Positions 34,636 to 47,224 of a stretch of DNA of 64,000 bases are shown here, piece by piece. The DNA is from Rhabditophanes sp. KR3021 (lineage: Eukaryota > Nematoda > Chromadorea > Rhabditida > Alloionematidae), in the NCBI GenBank assembly GCA_963281155.1, contig CAUJLY010000001.1, positions 7,068,001 to 7,132,000 of the forward strand, written 5' to 3'. The first letter of the stretch is position 1; each line of letters begins with the position of its first letter. The notes beneath the pieces are model-generated. The model ran no database searches, was not told where the DNA came from, and saw nothing but the letters and a program-made list of their open reading frames with translations. The position numbers and the translations under genes are program-made.

Positions 34636-37600
34636 ATGTCTAAAGATGCGGCAGATAAAGAAGAACCAAGGAGTACGGGTACTTTGAAAAGTCTATACAC
34701 TTCAGCGGACAAGATAGATCTGCAGGTGAGCGTTTTATTAAATATTTCAGCTAAAAAGTCACCAAATCTCTTACCGATTTGCTGAAGTTTTTGACTATTT
34801 AGATTAGCACCCTTTCAAAATAAATCCACTTATCTTGACTTTTCCTCAAGTTAGTCTTTTCGCATTTTAGTTAATGATTTTGGGAGTCAGTTTATCCTTG
34901 GTCCAGTCAATTGCAGCTCCCATTATTTATTTGATCTTAGGTGATTTTATTACAGTCTCAATTCAACGTGAAGAATTAAATTTGAATAGAAGTCGAGAAT
35001 TAGATGATTTACAAAGATTCGGAATTAATAGTTTAAATAAAACAGATACCTTATTTGACTTTGAGGAAAAGAAAATACATCTAGATAAGCAATTTGCTGA
35101 TAACGCAACTCCCGTTTTTTTGATTATGTTGTCACTTTCAATAGTAACATATTTTTCAGCCTTCGTCTCACGAATATGCCTTGAATTTTCAGCAGTTAGA
35201 CAAATTTTTAAACTAAAAAGAGCTTACATAAGAAAAATGCTTAACATGGACATATCCACCCTTGAAACAAAAATAAGTGGCCAAGTAGCGGGGATGCTTT
35301 ATGAAAACACCGATTCTATTTACCAAGCCATCGCCGAGCATGTCCCCCTTACAATATTTATTATATCATATTCTATAGTGACATTATTCGTATGTTTTTA
35401 TATTCAATGGCAAACTACCCTAATAATCTGTTCAGCTTTTCCTTTGCTAATTGCGACAAGAGTAATATTTTCAAAATGGTTTTGTAAGACAGTTGATAAT
35501 GAAATTGCTTTGCAAGCCAAGATGACGACTTTGGTGAAGGAAACGTTTGATATGATTAAGACAGTAATTTCGTTTGCTGCTCAGAAACAAACTATCGCTA
35601 AGTTTTTGATGATTTCACTGGAGCATAATAAATTGACTGACGAAAGATTGACCGCATGTTCAGTCTATGATTCACTTGCTCAGGTTTTGCTGACTGAAAT
35701 CATTTTTACGGCTGCTATGTGTTATGGAATGTTACGATTCGGACATGATAATCCTGGTAGATTGGCCGCATTAGCAATCAATATGCTTTACATGTGTGTT
35801 ACTTCTATTTCAATCGGATGGCATTTGAATCAAATTCGTGTAGCTAAGAACAATTCTGCTTTGATGCAAGATATCCTCAAAGAAGAAATGGCTATTGAGG
35901 TTGAAGATGTTGATTTAACTAAAAATAAGAAGAACAAAACTTTCTCAGATTTAGTTTATCCCATCCAGAAGACTGTTGTCATGCCAGTTCCGGAATCAGG
36001 GGATATAGTTCTGGAAGACATTTATTTTGCCTATCCATCTCGACCAAGTGTCTTCGTCATAAATGGAATTAGCTTAAATATCAAGTCTGGTCAAAAAGTA
36101 GGGATCGCAGGGGAATCTGGTAGTGGCAAGAGCACCTTAACAGCATTATTGCTTAGATTTTACGATTTAAATTCTGGCAGTATTTGTTTCAATGAGGTTC
36201 CTATCAAAAAAATGAATCCTAATGTATTAAGATCGAAAATTAGTCTTGTATCGCAACAGCCGATGTTGTTCGACCAATCAGTAAATTTTAATATTAAGTT
36301 GGGAAAATTAAACGCAACGCAGGCGGAAATTAATTTAGCTGCTAAGAAGGCTGATGCGTGGGAATTTATTTCTTCGTTGCCGGATGGATTTCAGACTAGA
36401 TGTGGGGAGAACGGACAGGCGCTTTCGACTAGTCAGAAATATAAATTGATGTTAGCCATTGCTTTGATTGGTAAGCCACAAGTTTTGATACTTGATGAAA
36501 TGACTGCTTCGATGGTTTGTTTAAACAAGTTGTTTTAGTGATATCATTTATTTTAGGATTCTCAAACAGAGGAACAAATCCAGAAGTCTATAGATATAGC
36601 TAGCGATGGAATTACAACAATTACAATCTCCCATAGATTGAAGTCATTACTTAAATCAGATAGAATTATCGTAATGCACGAGGGTAAAATCATCGAACAA
36701 GGAACTCCAGTCGAATTAATGGCAAATAAAGAGGTAAGTTAATGTGTCTAATAAATAACTTAATTTCTTGATAAATAATTAACGTAGTATCTCTTTAGTC
36801 GGCTTTCTTCAAAATGTATTCAGAACAAAAGGTGGAAGAGCTAGATATAAATATTCCCGTAAGTCCAATTACATCCAGCGCAAGTGTAAAATACTTAACC
36901 CACAAATACTCAATGGGGAATGAAGAAATTAAAGGAATTGACGAATGGGCTAGGCAGAGTTTATGTAGAAAGCGACTCGGACGTAGTTACTCAGTCATGA
37001 ATACAGAAAGTGAAAAGACTGTCTTGCCAACTATGTCCTTCAAAAGAAATAAATATTCCTCAAGAAGTTTCAAAGCTAATATAGTTGATATTCCTGTGGT
37101 TGAAGCAGCTGAAATTGTTCCGATTGAGGAATTTGAATTGCCGGGCAAAAGAAATAACTTGAATGCTATTATGAAGTTAATTCGAAGTTATAAAGAAGGT
37201 TTAATTTATATTCTTTGTTCGGTCCCTCTCATGATAGTTAGAGGTTCGTTTTGGTTGTTGATTTGCTTCGAAATTCCCGCAGTCCTGGAAGTTGTTCTAG
37301 CGCCCAAAGATGAAATCAGTCAAAAAATATTCAACGTAGGAGCTATGTACGTAGCTCTAATTATTATAAAAACAATCTTTGAAGCACTTGGAAGATTATT
37401 TGTTTCCAAATACAGTCATGGTTTTTGTAGTCATCTAAGAATTAATATGTTCAAGCAATTATTAAGACACGGAGCTGCTTACTTTGAAGATGAAAAAAAT
37501 ACACCGGGAAGATTGGTTTATAAAGTTATGAATAATTCTGCCTTGTTGAATAAGGTTTTATCTGATAAGATAGATTTGTTGGTTCCGGCTATTATTTGTT

Positions 37601-39071
37601 TTGCTATTAGTGCAACTGTTTCGTTGTTAATTAATTGGAAATTAGCTTTGTTGTGTAGCTTCCAATTCCCCGCATTTTTTATATTTAGATTAATTGAATT
37701 GCAAGAAGCCAATAAGAGACAAAAACAAATTTTGGAAGAGGATAAAAAGGCAGGAGCACTAGCTAGTATGGTTCTTTCGAACATTTGTACAATTAAAGTT
37801 TATAATTTGCAAGAGCATTTTATCGAAATGTTCAATGATACACTAAAACCATTGGAAAAAGCTATGAGAATTCAAGCTATTATTGGAGCTTTTGTCTATG
37901 CCTGTCAATTTAGTTTTTCATATTTGATGATAACTATCACATTAAAATTCGGCAAAGATATGATGTTGAGTAATGAAATAGATCCTTTGAATTATTTGAG
38001 AGTTGTCTTATTAACGCAATTCGGTGCCAATTGCATGTCTCAACTAATTACTAGTGTTACGGATATTGCTAAAGCTAGAGTTGCTTCTGAACAGATATTG
38101 AAAGTTCTAAGGGAGCCAGTGGAGTGTGACCATTTGAGTGATGAAGGACTAAGACCCAAAATTGCTGGTAGAGTTACTTTGTCGCAACTTGAATTTAGGT
38201 GAGTTAGGGAACTGTGAGGAACTAATTGTTTTTTGTAGATATCCATCAAGACCAATTATTCCAGTATTAAAGGATATTAATTTAAAAGTATCAAAGGGCC
38301 ATTTTGTTGCTATTATTGGGCCATCAGGTAAATCATCTATTTTAATATCAATATTCTAATATGTGTATATTTAGGAAGTGGGAAAAGTTCAATTTTCTCA
38401 ATAATAAATCGTTTGCATTCCCCAACATCCGGCAAAGTATTAATAGACAATTATGATATTAAGACCATTAATCCTCAATATTTGCATAAAATAGTCGTAG
38501 CAGTAGATCAACAACCTCAATTATTTAGTTCATCTATTAAATCGAACATAACATTAGGACTAAATGGTAAATTTAGATTAAATTAAATCAAAAGTAATTA
38601 TTGTTTCATAGAGGATGAATATACCATGGACAAAATAATAGATGCAGCCAAGACAGCAAATATTCACAATTTTATTATTAGTTTACCGAATGGATACGAT
38701 ACTGAAATTGGTGAACATGTTAACTTTTCAGCAGGCCAGGCAATGAGAATTAGTATTGCTAGGGCGATTATTCGAAACCCAAAAATTTTATTATTAGGTA
38801 GCTTAGCATAAATAAGTTTAGTTTATTTTTTTTAGATGAACCCTTTGCTTCACTAGATTCAAAGAATGAGAAAACAGTCCAGAAAGCATTAGAACAAGCT
38901 TCGAAGTCAATCACATGTATTTTAATCTCGCATCGTTTAGCGTCTATTCGTAATGCAGATAAAATTGTTGTTTTGGTTAATGGAACTATTATAGCCAAGG
39001 GTAGTCATGAGGAATTAATAGCGGAAAATGGTTTATACTCTGAAATGAACAAGTTGCAGAAAATGGATTAG
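34636..39071 (+). CDS. ABCB-type full ABC transporter (P-glycoprotein-like), divergent
   Basis: 1,337 residues, eight exons: 34636-34725, 34871-36514, 36557-36733, 36799-38198, 38239-38327, 38375-38566, 38612-38797, 38836-39071. Layout is TM domain, nucleotide-binding domain, repeated once, as in P-glycoproteins that export lipophilic compounds. NBD1: Walker A GESGSGKST (about 445), Q-loop SLVSQQPMLFD, Walker B LILDEMTAS, H-loop SHRLKS; its signature reads ALSTSQK in place of LSGGQ. NBD2: GPSGSGKSS (about 1133), signature NFSAGQ, Walker B LLLDEPFASLD, SHRLAS. The damaged NBD1 signature suggests one impaired ATP site. Introns are 40-66 bp except the first (145 bp). It is followed 71 bp later by another gene on the same strand, after an AATAAA. 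Confidence 0.9.
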
Positions 39072-39142
39072 GTCGAATAGTAATAGTTACTTGTATATTA
39101 TTAAATGCCATAATAAATAAATTTATATATTTTCTATTTGAC

Positions 39143-40802
39143 ATGTCTAAATTTGTTAGAAATAAAGTTGGCGCAGAAGATAATGAAGAAATTGAAGATG
39201 AGGAGTTTGTTCAACTTGAAAATGAAGAAGAAACATGCCAACTTTGGGTTTTAAGACATTTAAGAACTTTTCTCGATGTTGATGATGATTGTTTAGTCGA
39301 ATTTTGCACTAAGAAAGATATTTTTCCTTTAAAAAAGTTTATTTTGGCAAGTCAGAAACAAACTGCTTTGTTTATTAAAATTATTATTCCGGAACAGAAG
39401 ATAATTGAGGAAGTTGTTCCTGTTCAGGTTCCTATTGAAAATGTCATTATCGAAAAGCTGAAGAGAAAAAAGAAAAAGAAGGTCTTGAGTAAGTCCAAAT
39501 TGCTTAATTATTTCTAATTATTCTAATATTTTTTCAGCAATGAAATCCAAGAAGAAAAAGAAAGTGAAAAAAATTATTAAAAAGAAAAAAAAGGTAAAGG
39601 TAGAAAAAGCAGTAGAACAACAAATCGTACCTGAACAAGTAATTGAAGAACCTCCGGTTATATTAGAATGGAGCACAAACAAGGTAATCCCACGGAAAGA
39701 TAATTTCATCGTGATCACCGTTAAAGAATCTGCCACTTTTACAGAAGATGAAGACACAAATGTTGATTTCGATAAGAATTTCTTCTTGGGCTTTTGCGGA
39801 GATTACAATAAATTTCATAGACTTTTAGACATCAGCAATGGTTTATTGGGAGATGAAATTGACTTTGAGGGCCACATGGATTTGCTTCTGAGATATTTGT
39901 CAATTACTTCGACATGCTCTAGTATTGAATACCAAAGATGGAACTCAAATATCAGTCACTTTATGAATTTCATTCTAGATATTCTAGTCAAAAGCTTTAC
40001 GAAAACAATAACAGTTGACGCAATAACCGAATATGCCATGATGGAGTCAATAGAAGAATTATTAAAACCTAGATTATACGCTTATGTGGACGACTCCAAA
40101 ACTAGAAACCGAAACCAAATGCTAATCGAATTATCCTTATTTGAATTTCGATATCTTCCACAAATCAAATGCCTAAAGAAAGCCAATAAAGATTTGAGAA
40201 GAATATTAAAAACACTGAAAGTATTGCAATTATTATATACAGATGACAAATCTAGCTTATGGTATCAAAAAATATTTTTTCGTGCAATTGAATTAGTTTG
40301 CACTTTATATGCTGGATTCTTGAAAGATAAAGCACGTTATCTTGTTGTGGACATCGAGGCAATCAGGTTTACTCAACCAAATGTTAAATATGAATTATTT
40401 GACATAATGAAGGAATTTGTTGATACAGCCATTCAAATTACTACCAAAGGAACGGAACAAGCAGTTTGGATGGAAAAGATAAGGCATTGTCTTAAGATTG
40501 TTATTATTTTAGAAGAGGAAATTGATGAGTTACTGTTTTTGGCTGATTTTATTGCGGATCCGAAATGGGATATTTTAGGCGATAGGACTGTTTTGAATGA
40601 AGCCATTGAACAGTTGAAAAATGTTTGGAAACTTATAGATGAAAGTTACTTGGAAAGTGCTTTTGAAAGTGGTAATAATGATGCTTTGAAAAATGTTGTG
40701 TATTCATTGATTGGTCAGTATGATGAACTGAATTCAAAAATTAAGTTGAATTTCGATAAGAAAAAGACTTCGGCAATTTCGAAGCATAATATCTTTAAAT
40801 AG
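39143..40802 (+). CDS. Unrecognised protein with Lys-rich linker
   Basis: 536 residues in two exons (39143-39488, 39538-40802; 49-bp intron). Not recognised. The first 90 residues are acidic then mixed (EDNEEIEDEEFVQLENEEE), ending in RKKKKKVL; exon 2 starts with more lysine runs (MKSKKKKKVKKIIKKKKK) that could bind nucleic acid or be a nuclear/nucleolar signal. From about residue 200 the protein is helical with no Cys/His pattern, for example LLLRYLSITSTCSS and RRILKTLKVLQLLY, resembling an all-alpha repeat region without a repeat I can define. It starts 71 bp after the ABC transporter stop on the same strand, but there is no AG acceptor in the gap, so a trans-spliced operon is not supported. 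Confidence 0.6.
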
Positions 40803-41524
40803 TTTTTCATTTTGTAACATGTTTTAAGTAATAAATAAAAGTCCAACTTCCCATCCTTAAGCAATGATCAGATTTTTTAAATTCTGAGTTCCCTTAGATT
40901 ATTCCATAGAATTATCTATGAAACCGATCATTCAGAATGTTAAAACTCACAAGCCACTGCCCCCGTAAAAGACATTTAATTTTGAATGAAAAAGCCTATA
41001 GTTTTATTTCCAAATAAATTCATATTCAAAGCTTAATATTTATGAATAATTAACTTACTGCCAAATAGATACTACATTTTTACAATTAATTATTAAAAAT
41101 ATATTATTGTTTTTTACCCATAAAAACAACAACACCCAAGCACCATAAATCATTGATAATAATTTGTAGGATCTTTTGTTACAAAAAACGAAATATACAC
41201 GTACATTTTCACAAATTTACTTCCCACTTTTAGTAATAGGTATGTAATGATAGCATCATCCATTGTTTTTGATTTGATTACAAACATAAAATAGTTTTGC
41301 GTGTCATTTGGTGATACCAAAATGTATTTTTATTAACAACCTTAATAGCTGTTATCTAAAAGTAACCAAAGTGAGGCAATAATTCTTACTTAAGAATTAA
41401 AATCTGTGGGTGGAATGGAAAAGGAGGAAGCGGACGCTATTTTTTGCAAATATTAAGATGTATTTAAGGAATTACCTAAACTAAAAAATCAGTTCAAAAC
41501 TTATTATATCTAAATATACATAGA
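40803..41524. other. Intergenic, 0.7 kb
   Basis: AATAAATAAAA at about 40831 is the probable polyadenylation signal of the preceding gene. Otherwise AT-rich with nothing recognised. Confidence 0.5.
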
Positions 41525-42060
41525 ATGGAATCTGTTGATCTGAGAAAATTCGCTACTACTTGTTTTAAAGAACAATTAACGTGTAAGTATATGATTTCAT
41601 TAAACTTTATCTAATTTTTGAAGGTGAACTGTTATGTGATACAATGCAATGTAGTTATAGTTCTTTTTGCGAAGGCAATTTAGGCGAATTTTATATTTGT
41701 GATTCGAAAACACCTAATGGGCTCGCAGTAACTATCATAATCGGGATTACAATTATTGCAATTTTATCTCTGATATTTTTAATTGCTTCCTTGTATTGCT
41801 TTTGCAAGAAAAGACTATTGTCGAAATTTTTGAACCGCTATGATGAACAAGGAGATGATAAAGAGGCTATCGTGTCATCAAGTGATACGACATCAAAAAA
41901 AGTATTAGCCACTAAATCGAATCCAATAGTATATACTACTTCGTCAAAATTTACTCCGTCCCCAAAAATTAAGCATATTCACAGCTTTCCCAATCTTGAT
42001 ACAGTTGCCGAAATAGATTCTTTTACTAAGTCCCCAGCTAGAAAAACTTTTAAACTATAA
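41525..42060 (+). CDS. Small single-pass membrane protein, Cys-rich ectodomain
   Basis: 164 residues in two exons (41525-41582, 41624-42060). No family recognised. The N-terminal 55 residues hold six cysteines (CFKEQLTCELLCDTMQC...FCEG...YICD), then one strongly hydrophobic segment LAVTIIIGITIIAILSLIFL continuing to a Cys-Cys-Lys-Arg stop-transfer (CFCKKRLLSKF), then a Ser/Thr-rich cytoplasmic tail. No cleavable signal peptide is visible, so it would be type III, or a first exon is missed. The acceptor is TTTTTGAAG, an AAG rather than the usual CAG/TAG. The frame joins cleanly across the intron as ...LTCELLC. Confidence 0.5.
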
Positions 42061-42621
42061 GACTATAAAAACAAAATTACATGTCAAATTGTATTATTAC
42101 TTTAAGAATTGTTTTCGCATTTCTTATTTACTTCAAACTTTATGAAATGAACAACATATTTATGAATAAAAATAAACTTATTTTTGATAAATACAATTCG
42201 TATTTTAAAGTATGTTAAAAAAACACATTTAAAAGTGTGTCTGAAATGAATATTTGTACTTGAGTTCAGCAACAAATATACATAATCCGATTGGATGATT
42301 CAAGGTACCAATCTACCTGTTTTGTCAGATACTCTTTTGAATAAAAGAAATGATTTGTATGATACATAAATACATACATATCTTTAGTAGAACCTTCTCG
42401 TTTTTATTTTCCTTGTTGATAAAATCAGTTTGAAAGGTGATACGTTCAAAAATTGACCTTAATTGCATAACTAATAACCTTGAACTAACAGGGGGCTTAT
42501 AATTAACAACATTATGAAAATCATTGCTTATCGTTTTATTCCAACGTGGTTGAATTAACATTTTGGCTGTGTCTATTTATTGCGTAGTGGTGTATTTTTG
42601 TATTATTGAATTTGTATCAAA
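42061..42621. other. Intergenic with a possible small minus frame (42325-42561)
   Basis: A 78-codon frame on minus with an ATG 60 bp from the UGP start (MLIQPRWNKTISNDFHN...) ends in a hydrophobic stretch ICMYLCIIQIISF. I cannot assign it or find introns; it may be a small divergent gene or chance. The rest holds the 3' end of the preceding gene. Confidence 0.25.
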
Positions 42622-45422
42622 ATGTTGACATATAATAGTGGAAATGTGGAAGATATTATGAAGAAAATGGATGCTAAATTAAGTACTCTTGTTTTTGACG
42701 AGGTAAACTTATTTAAATTATATTCTTAATCATCTTGCGTTATTACAGACATCACAAAATGATATGAAAATATTTAGAGGATTGTTTTTACAACTCTTGA
42801 CAGAACCATCAACAATCAATTGGAACGACATGGAAAAAATAAATCCCGAAAAACAAATCGACTACCACAACCTGCCCCAAATAATTACAGCCGAAGAAGC
42901 ATCTCATGTCTTATCAAAAGTAGCCGTCCTCAAATTAAATGGCGGACTTGGAACAACAATGGGTTGCAAAGGACCCAAATCCCTAATCCCAATCAAAGAC
43001 AACAAAACATTCCTTGAATTCGCAGTAAATCAAAATGACGCCTTAAATCACAAATTTAACACAACAGTTCCTTTGTATTTGCTCAATTCATTTAATACGG
43101 AACCGGAAACACTTAGTTATCAAAGTGCTAGAGCTGGTACTTTAAATTTCGTCAGTTTTAATCAGTCCAAATGTCCACGTATTTATGATGGTAGGATTAA
43201 ATCAATGCGTACCTTGGTAATCTTCGTTTTTAGGTGGAGAAGACAATTTAATGCCTGTCCCATGGTCAGCGCAGGATAATAATGATGAAGGTAATTTTAG
43301 AGATTGGTCGGGTTGATTCATTTCAATAACCAATCATTATACTAAAAACTTTAAAGTGTAACAGTTAAATATAAATGTACATAATGGTTGATTTTTGATT
43401 TTTGCTGCTTGAACTACAATATCTTACAAATGTTGAATTAGACATTTTTTAGATTCAACTATTCGGCTTATCAATTAAATAGCAACATACATTCATAAGT
43501 TTATTTATATAAAAATAAATTTACCAATCACATAAACTCATAAGTATATTTATGTAAAATTAATCTAACAACCACTTACATTTATAAGTTCTTATGTCAA
43601 AATAGTTTATATAAGCCTTTATTTTTAGCAGAGAAATGGTATCCTCCTGGCCATGGAAATGCTCTAATCACCCTCTACAACACTGGCGTTCTTGACAAAT
43701 TATTATCTGAAGGAAGAGAGATAGTGTTCATTTCCAACATAGATAACACTGGCGCAACTCTCGACATAAACATCGCAAAGGCAATTGTTGATGGTCATGC
43801 AGATTACATAATGGAAGTTACCAATAAAACACCAATGGACACTAAGGGTGGTACTTTAATTGATATCAAAAGATCAACTCTGGTTGATACTTTAGATGGG
43901 CCAAGAGTTGAAGTAAATAGATCTGTCATGCATTTAGAAATGCCTCAAGTCCCTAAGGATCATGTCGATGATTTTTGTTCGATGAGTGAATTTAAGATTT
44001 TTAATACTAATAATATTTGGATTAATCTAAAGGTATTTTTAAACACTAAGACTAAGTAATATGTAATTAGAAATTTGCTAATTTCAAGTTTCGGCTAGAA
44101 TTAAATAGTAGTTGAAAGACATATAATTATATTTAATTTCAGGTCGTAAAAGAAAAAATCCATTCCATGAAAATGGAAATAATAGTAAATCGCAAAAAAC
44201 TAAGCAATGGAAGAGGAGTAATTCAGCTAGAAACAAGTATAGGAGGTAGTTAAAAAGATAATTTATTTATTAAAAAGACAAATATGGGTTAGCATTAAAT
44301 ATAACAAAAACGAGTCGATTTCGGGTGAAATGAAGTCTTCTTCTGGCACATCCTAAAAGGTTTAAATTATAGGCAACTTAATATAAATAATTTACTTGTT
44401 CAACATCTTCGCAATCACTTTCTGCTGATTTTACCAACTCTGGCATTTCATCTCCTCCTTGAGTCGTGAACAAACTTTCTATGGAAAATGAGATTATAAT
44501 TGGTGCAATTTTAAGTTACCTGCAGTTGGATAGTTAATACCCCTTGTATTAGCTAAGTTCTCCTCATCACCTTTAGTCACTTTCTTTCCTCCACCTTCCA
44601 AACTATGTCTATTTCTAGAGATTTTTTATAGTGCTTCTCTTGATCGGCTCGTTCTCTTTTTCTTCTTCCATTTTTAGATGAAAATGACACGCATAATGAG
44701 TGCAATCATCCTAAGCAAACAAAATTAAGAAAGATTGATTAATAAACGTTACATTTTGCCTTCATAACATACCACGTAAATATCTTGAAGCTAAAATTTC
44801 AAATGTGTATAACTTCGAAAGGGAATGTTCGTTGCAGTCTCTTTAAAATTAATTTATTAACATTATCTTAATGTGTCAATGATATTAGGTGCCATCAGAA
44901 ACTTCGACAATTGGTTAGCAGTTCATGTTGGCAGACACCGTTTCTTGCCTGTAAAAAAGACTCAAGATATCATGGCAATTATGAGTAATTTGTATTATTA
45001 TGATGCTGACGATTATGCGTTACGTCTTAGACTAGACAGACCTATTCCTGACAGGGCTCCGGTTATCAAATTGTCAAGTGAATTTGATAGTGTCGCTGAA
45101 TTCCAAAGGAGAATTCCACATATTCCGGATATGAAGGATTTGTTGAGTTTAACTGTTAAGGGTGATGTCACTTTTGGAAAAAATGTTACTTTGAAGGCAA
45201 GTTTAAACTATAACGTTTGACTAATTAAATGTGCATGTTCTTTTTAATTAATTCCTAAGTTCTTGACAAATTTTCTAAATATATTAATTAGTTTTAATGT
45301 GGTTAACATTTTAGGGTGACGTAATCATCATTGCCGACAAAAATTCATCTTTGCACATAACTCAAGGCTCAGTACTCGACAACAAATTATGTCGGGGAAC
45401 GTTTGAAATTTTAGAGAATTAG
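42622..45422 (+). CDS. UGP2: UTP-glucose-1-phosphate uridylyltransferase (UDP-glucose pyrophosphorylase)
   Basis: Makes UDP-glucose from UTP and glucose-1-phosphate, the precursor for glycogen and glycan synthesis. 500 residues, like the animal enzyme; seven exons: 42622-42702, 42749-43190, 43234-43290, 43629-44032, 44143-44245, 44889-45196, 45315-45422. Motifs: VLKLNGGLGTTMGCKGPKS (nucleotide loop), LLNSFNTEPET, WYPPGHGNALITLYNTG, FISNIDNTGATLD, MEVTNKTPMDTKGGT, EFKIFNTNNIWINL, RHRFLPVKKTQD and the C-terminal beta-helix DVTFGKNVTLKGDVIII. Intron 6 is a GC-AG intron (AAG|GCAAGTTT), needed to keep the frame through the conserved LKG. Intron 5 (643 bp) contains a spliced-looking antisense gene. 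Confidence 0.95.
43291..43628 (+). repeat. Imperfect AT-rich direct repeats in UGP intron 3
   Basis: Around 43485-43620 three imperfect copies of a unit with the core CATAAGTTTATTTATRTAAAA follow each other (near 43494, 43528 and 43570). No coding content seen. Confidence 0.4.
44263..44790 (-). pseudogene. Possible nested antisense gene in UGP intron 5
   Basis: On minus, coding-like blocks are joined by good short introns: 44790-44773, 44710-44520, 44478-44396 (intron GCAG|GTAACT...TTCCATAG, 41 bp) and 44352-44263 (intron CAA|GTAAAT...CTTTTAG, 43 bp). Together they read ...DDCTHYACHFHLKMEEEKEN..., then HSLEGGGKKVTKGDEENLA, SLFTTQGGDEMPELV and DVPEEDFISPEID before a stop. Within the second block the frame must shift by one base (near 44610) because one reading ends in TAG, so it is either a pseudogene, an assembly error or a mis-set exon. 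No family recognised. LANTRG loosely recalls the end of GIY-YIG domains, but I do not claim that. Confidence 0.35.
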
Positions 45423-45485
45423 TAAAATTGAAATATTTGCCATAAAAACATTTTATTTACACAAATAAACTAATTATACATAAAT

Positions 45486-45811
45486 TTAAACATGTAGATC
45501 ACAATCAAGAGGTATTTGAGAACAAACAAGTTGATAATCAAAATAAAGATTATTATCAATTAAACTGACTGTTTTTCCTTGTGCCTTAGCTCTAAATGAT
45601 AACACTTAATTTAGTTTAAAAAAATTGCTTACCTGACGACTGATTCTTGAATATTATTGATGTCGAATGAATGATTAGCGGCTAGAATTACTCCAGCCTG
45701 TTGCATCATCATTGCGATTCCCATTCCGACTCCTCGACTTGGACGTTTGTCTCCATGAAATGGTGTGTTTTCTAATGACTCGTCTCTGGGACTAGATAAG
45801 CAACATCCCAT
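45486..45811 (-). CDS. Small N-myristoylated / palmitoylated protein
   Basis: 94 residues in two exons (45811-45633, 45591-45486; 41-bp intron). Family not recognised. The start MGCCLSSPRDESLENTP has Gly2 and Ser6, a good N-myristoylation motif, with Cys3-Cys4 as palmitoylation sites, so the protein should sit on the cytoplasmic face of a membrane. The rest (GIAMMMQQAGVILAANHSFD... NLYFDYQLVCSQIPLDC) has no known domain. It is convergent with UGP, the stops 63 bp apart. The ORF and splice signals are clean, which supports a real gene. Confidence 0.6.
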
Positions 45812-47224
45812 TTTCCTTTGTCACCATTAGGTTTAATGAAGCGTGGAAGGGAGTTTGAATTTAGAAGGTTTAAAGATTATTTCAATCTTCAGTGTACAAG
45901 CTTGTTAAATATAGTATTTCTTTGTCCTAAAATTGCTACGAATATACAATGTTTGTAATAAGTATTTGATGTATTTAATATCTGTACAAGGATGTAATAT
46001 ATTTGTATGCAATAAATATTTCAGCCTCAAACGCAAAACTTAATAATGGCACAAAGCAAACTAGATTTAATGTAGCACTGAAATTTTGTGTGCCTAATTC
46101 CGAAAGGCGGACTTTTAAATTAGGGAAATGGGATTCAAGTTCGGAGACAAGAAGGATGAATAATAAATTGAAATGAAAGGGGGAGGACAAAAGAGTGTAT
46201 AAGAATGTAATGCAAATAGGTTTATCATTGCAAAGATGAAAAATGTTAAAGCAATCAAATTGACATAAATTAGGCATTAAACTTTTTGCTCCTTTTTTGG
46301 TAATGTAGATGAGGACAAAATGTATGAGGTGTGACAATTTTTAGTCAATTTAAGAAACATCCTTTCGCGGTTTTTAATAATATTTTACAATCTTTAATTG
46401 CGGCAAATGACAGCGCCTTTTAATATTAAGAATGCGTTGCAAAAACAACTTTCTTGACATGATATAGGCAAGGCATATTTGATATCATGTTGTCAATTCA
46501 TATACCTGCCAAATAAAATGGAAAAAATTCCAAGTACAACAGGAATAAGTCTATTTAATTAAAAATAAATCTAAAGGATGTACCAAGAAGATATCTAAGA
46601 TGTTATTAAAGATGTATCGTTTGTCGGAAATTGATGTATAAAAAATACATCTACAACATCCGTAAATCACAAAGAACAGAACTTATTTTATTAAGCAAAA
46701 ATATTTGTATTTATCTAAACAAAATAGCTTTGACAACTGTTCATAACATTTAACTCAATTTGATTTGTTAAATTGGACCCATTCACAAACCATCAAAATA
46801 AGTTCAATAGCCAAAAACAAAGGGAATATTTGTATTTAGTTTAGGTTTGGTTTTTAATGATGTGAGACATGGGACACATTCGAAAAGAATAATTTTATAT
46901 AAGAATGTAAGAATTATAATAAATGACTTTGTGTAGACAAGAATAATATTTTGATACAATTCGGCTTTTGAATAGCTGAAAAATCTAAATTAATTATTTA
47001 TTATCTATTATTTTGTCGGCTGTGTTATTTTGTTGTACCTTGTTATGATTGCTGTCATAAATATTAATGAATGTTTTGATGTTCAATTTGTCAAATTATT
47101 ATTTGTAGCTTGTCAAACAAATTTAAATGAGTCAAAATTAGTGTCGAAGAGTCTCGACGTGACTTACGTTTGAATGTGTTGGAAGATGGTTTCTTTACGT
47201 TGTTAATTTATTAAGTTTGTTAAA
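45812..47224. other. 1.4 kb intergenic
   Basis: AT-rich. A 120-codon minus frame (45975-46337) is rich in Phe/Leu/Ile and lacks splice or start context; I regard it as chance. Around 46590-46670 the words GATGTATC and AGATGT recur several times without a clear repeat unit. Confidence 0.4.

Noticed and set aside
45975..46337. 120-codon minus frame as a gene
   Set aside because: Composition is that of translated AT-rich DNA, with no acceptor before the ATG and no family likeness.
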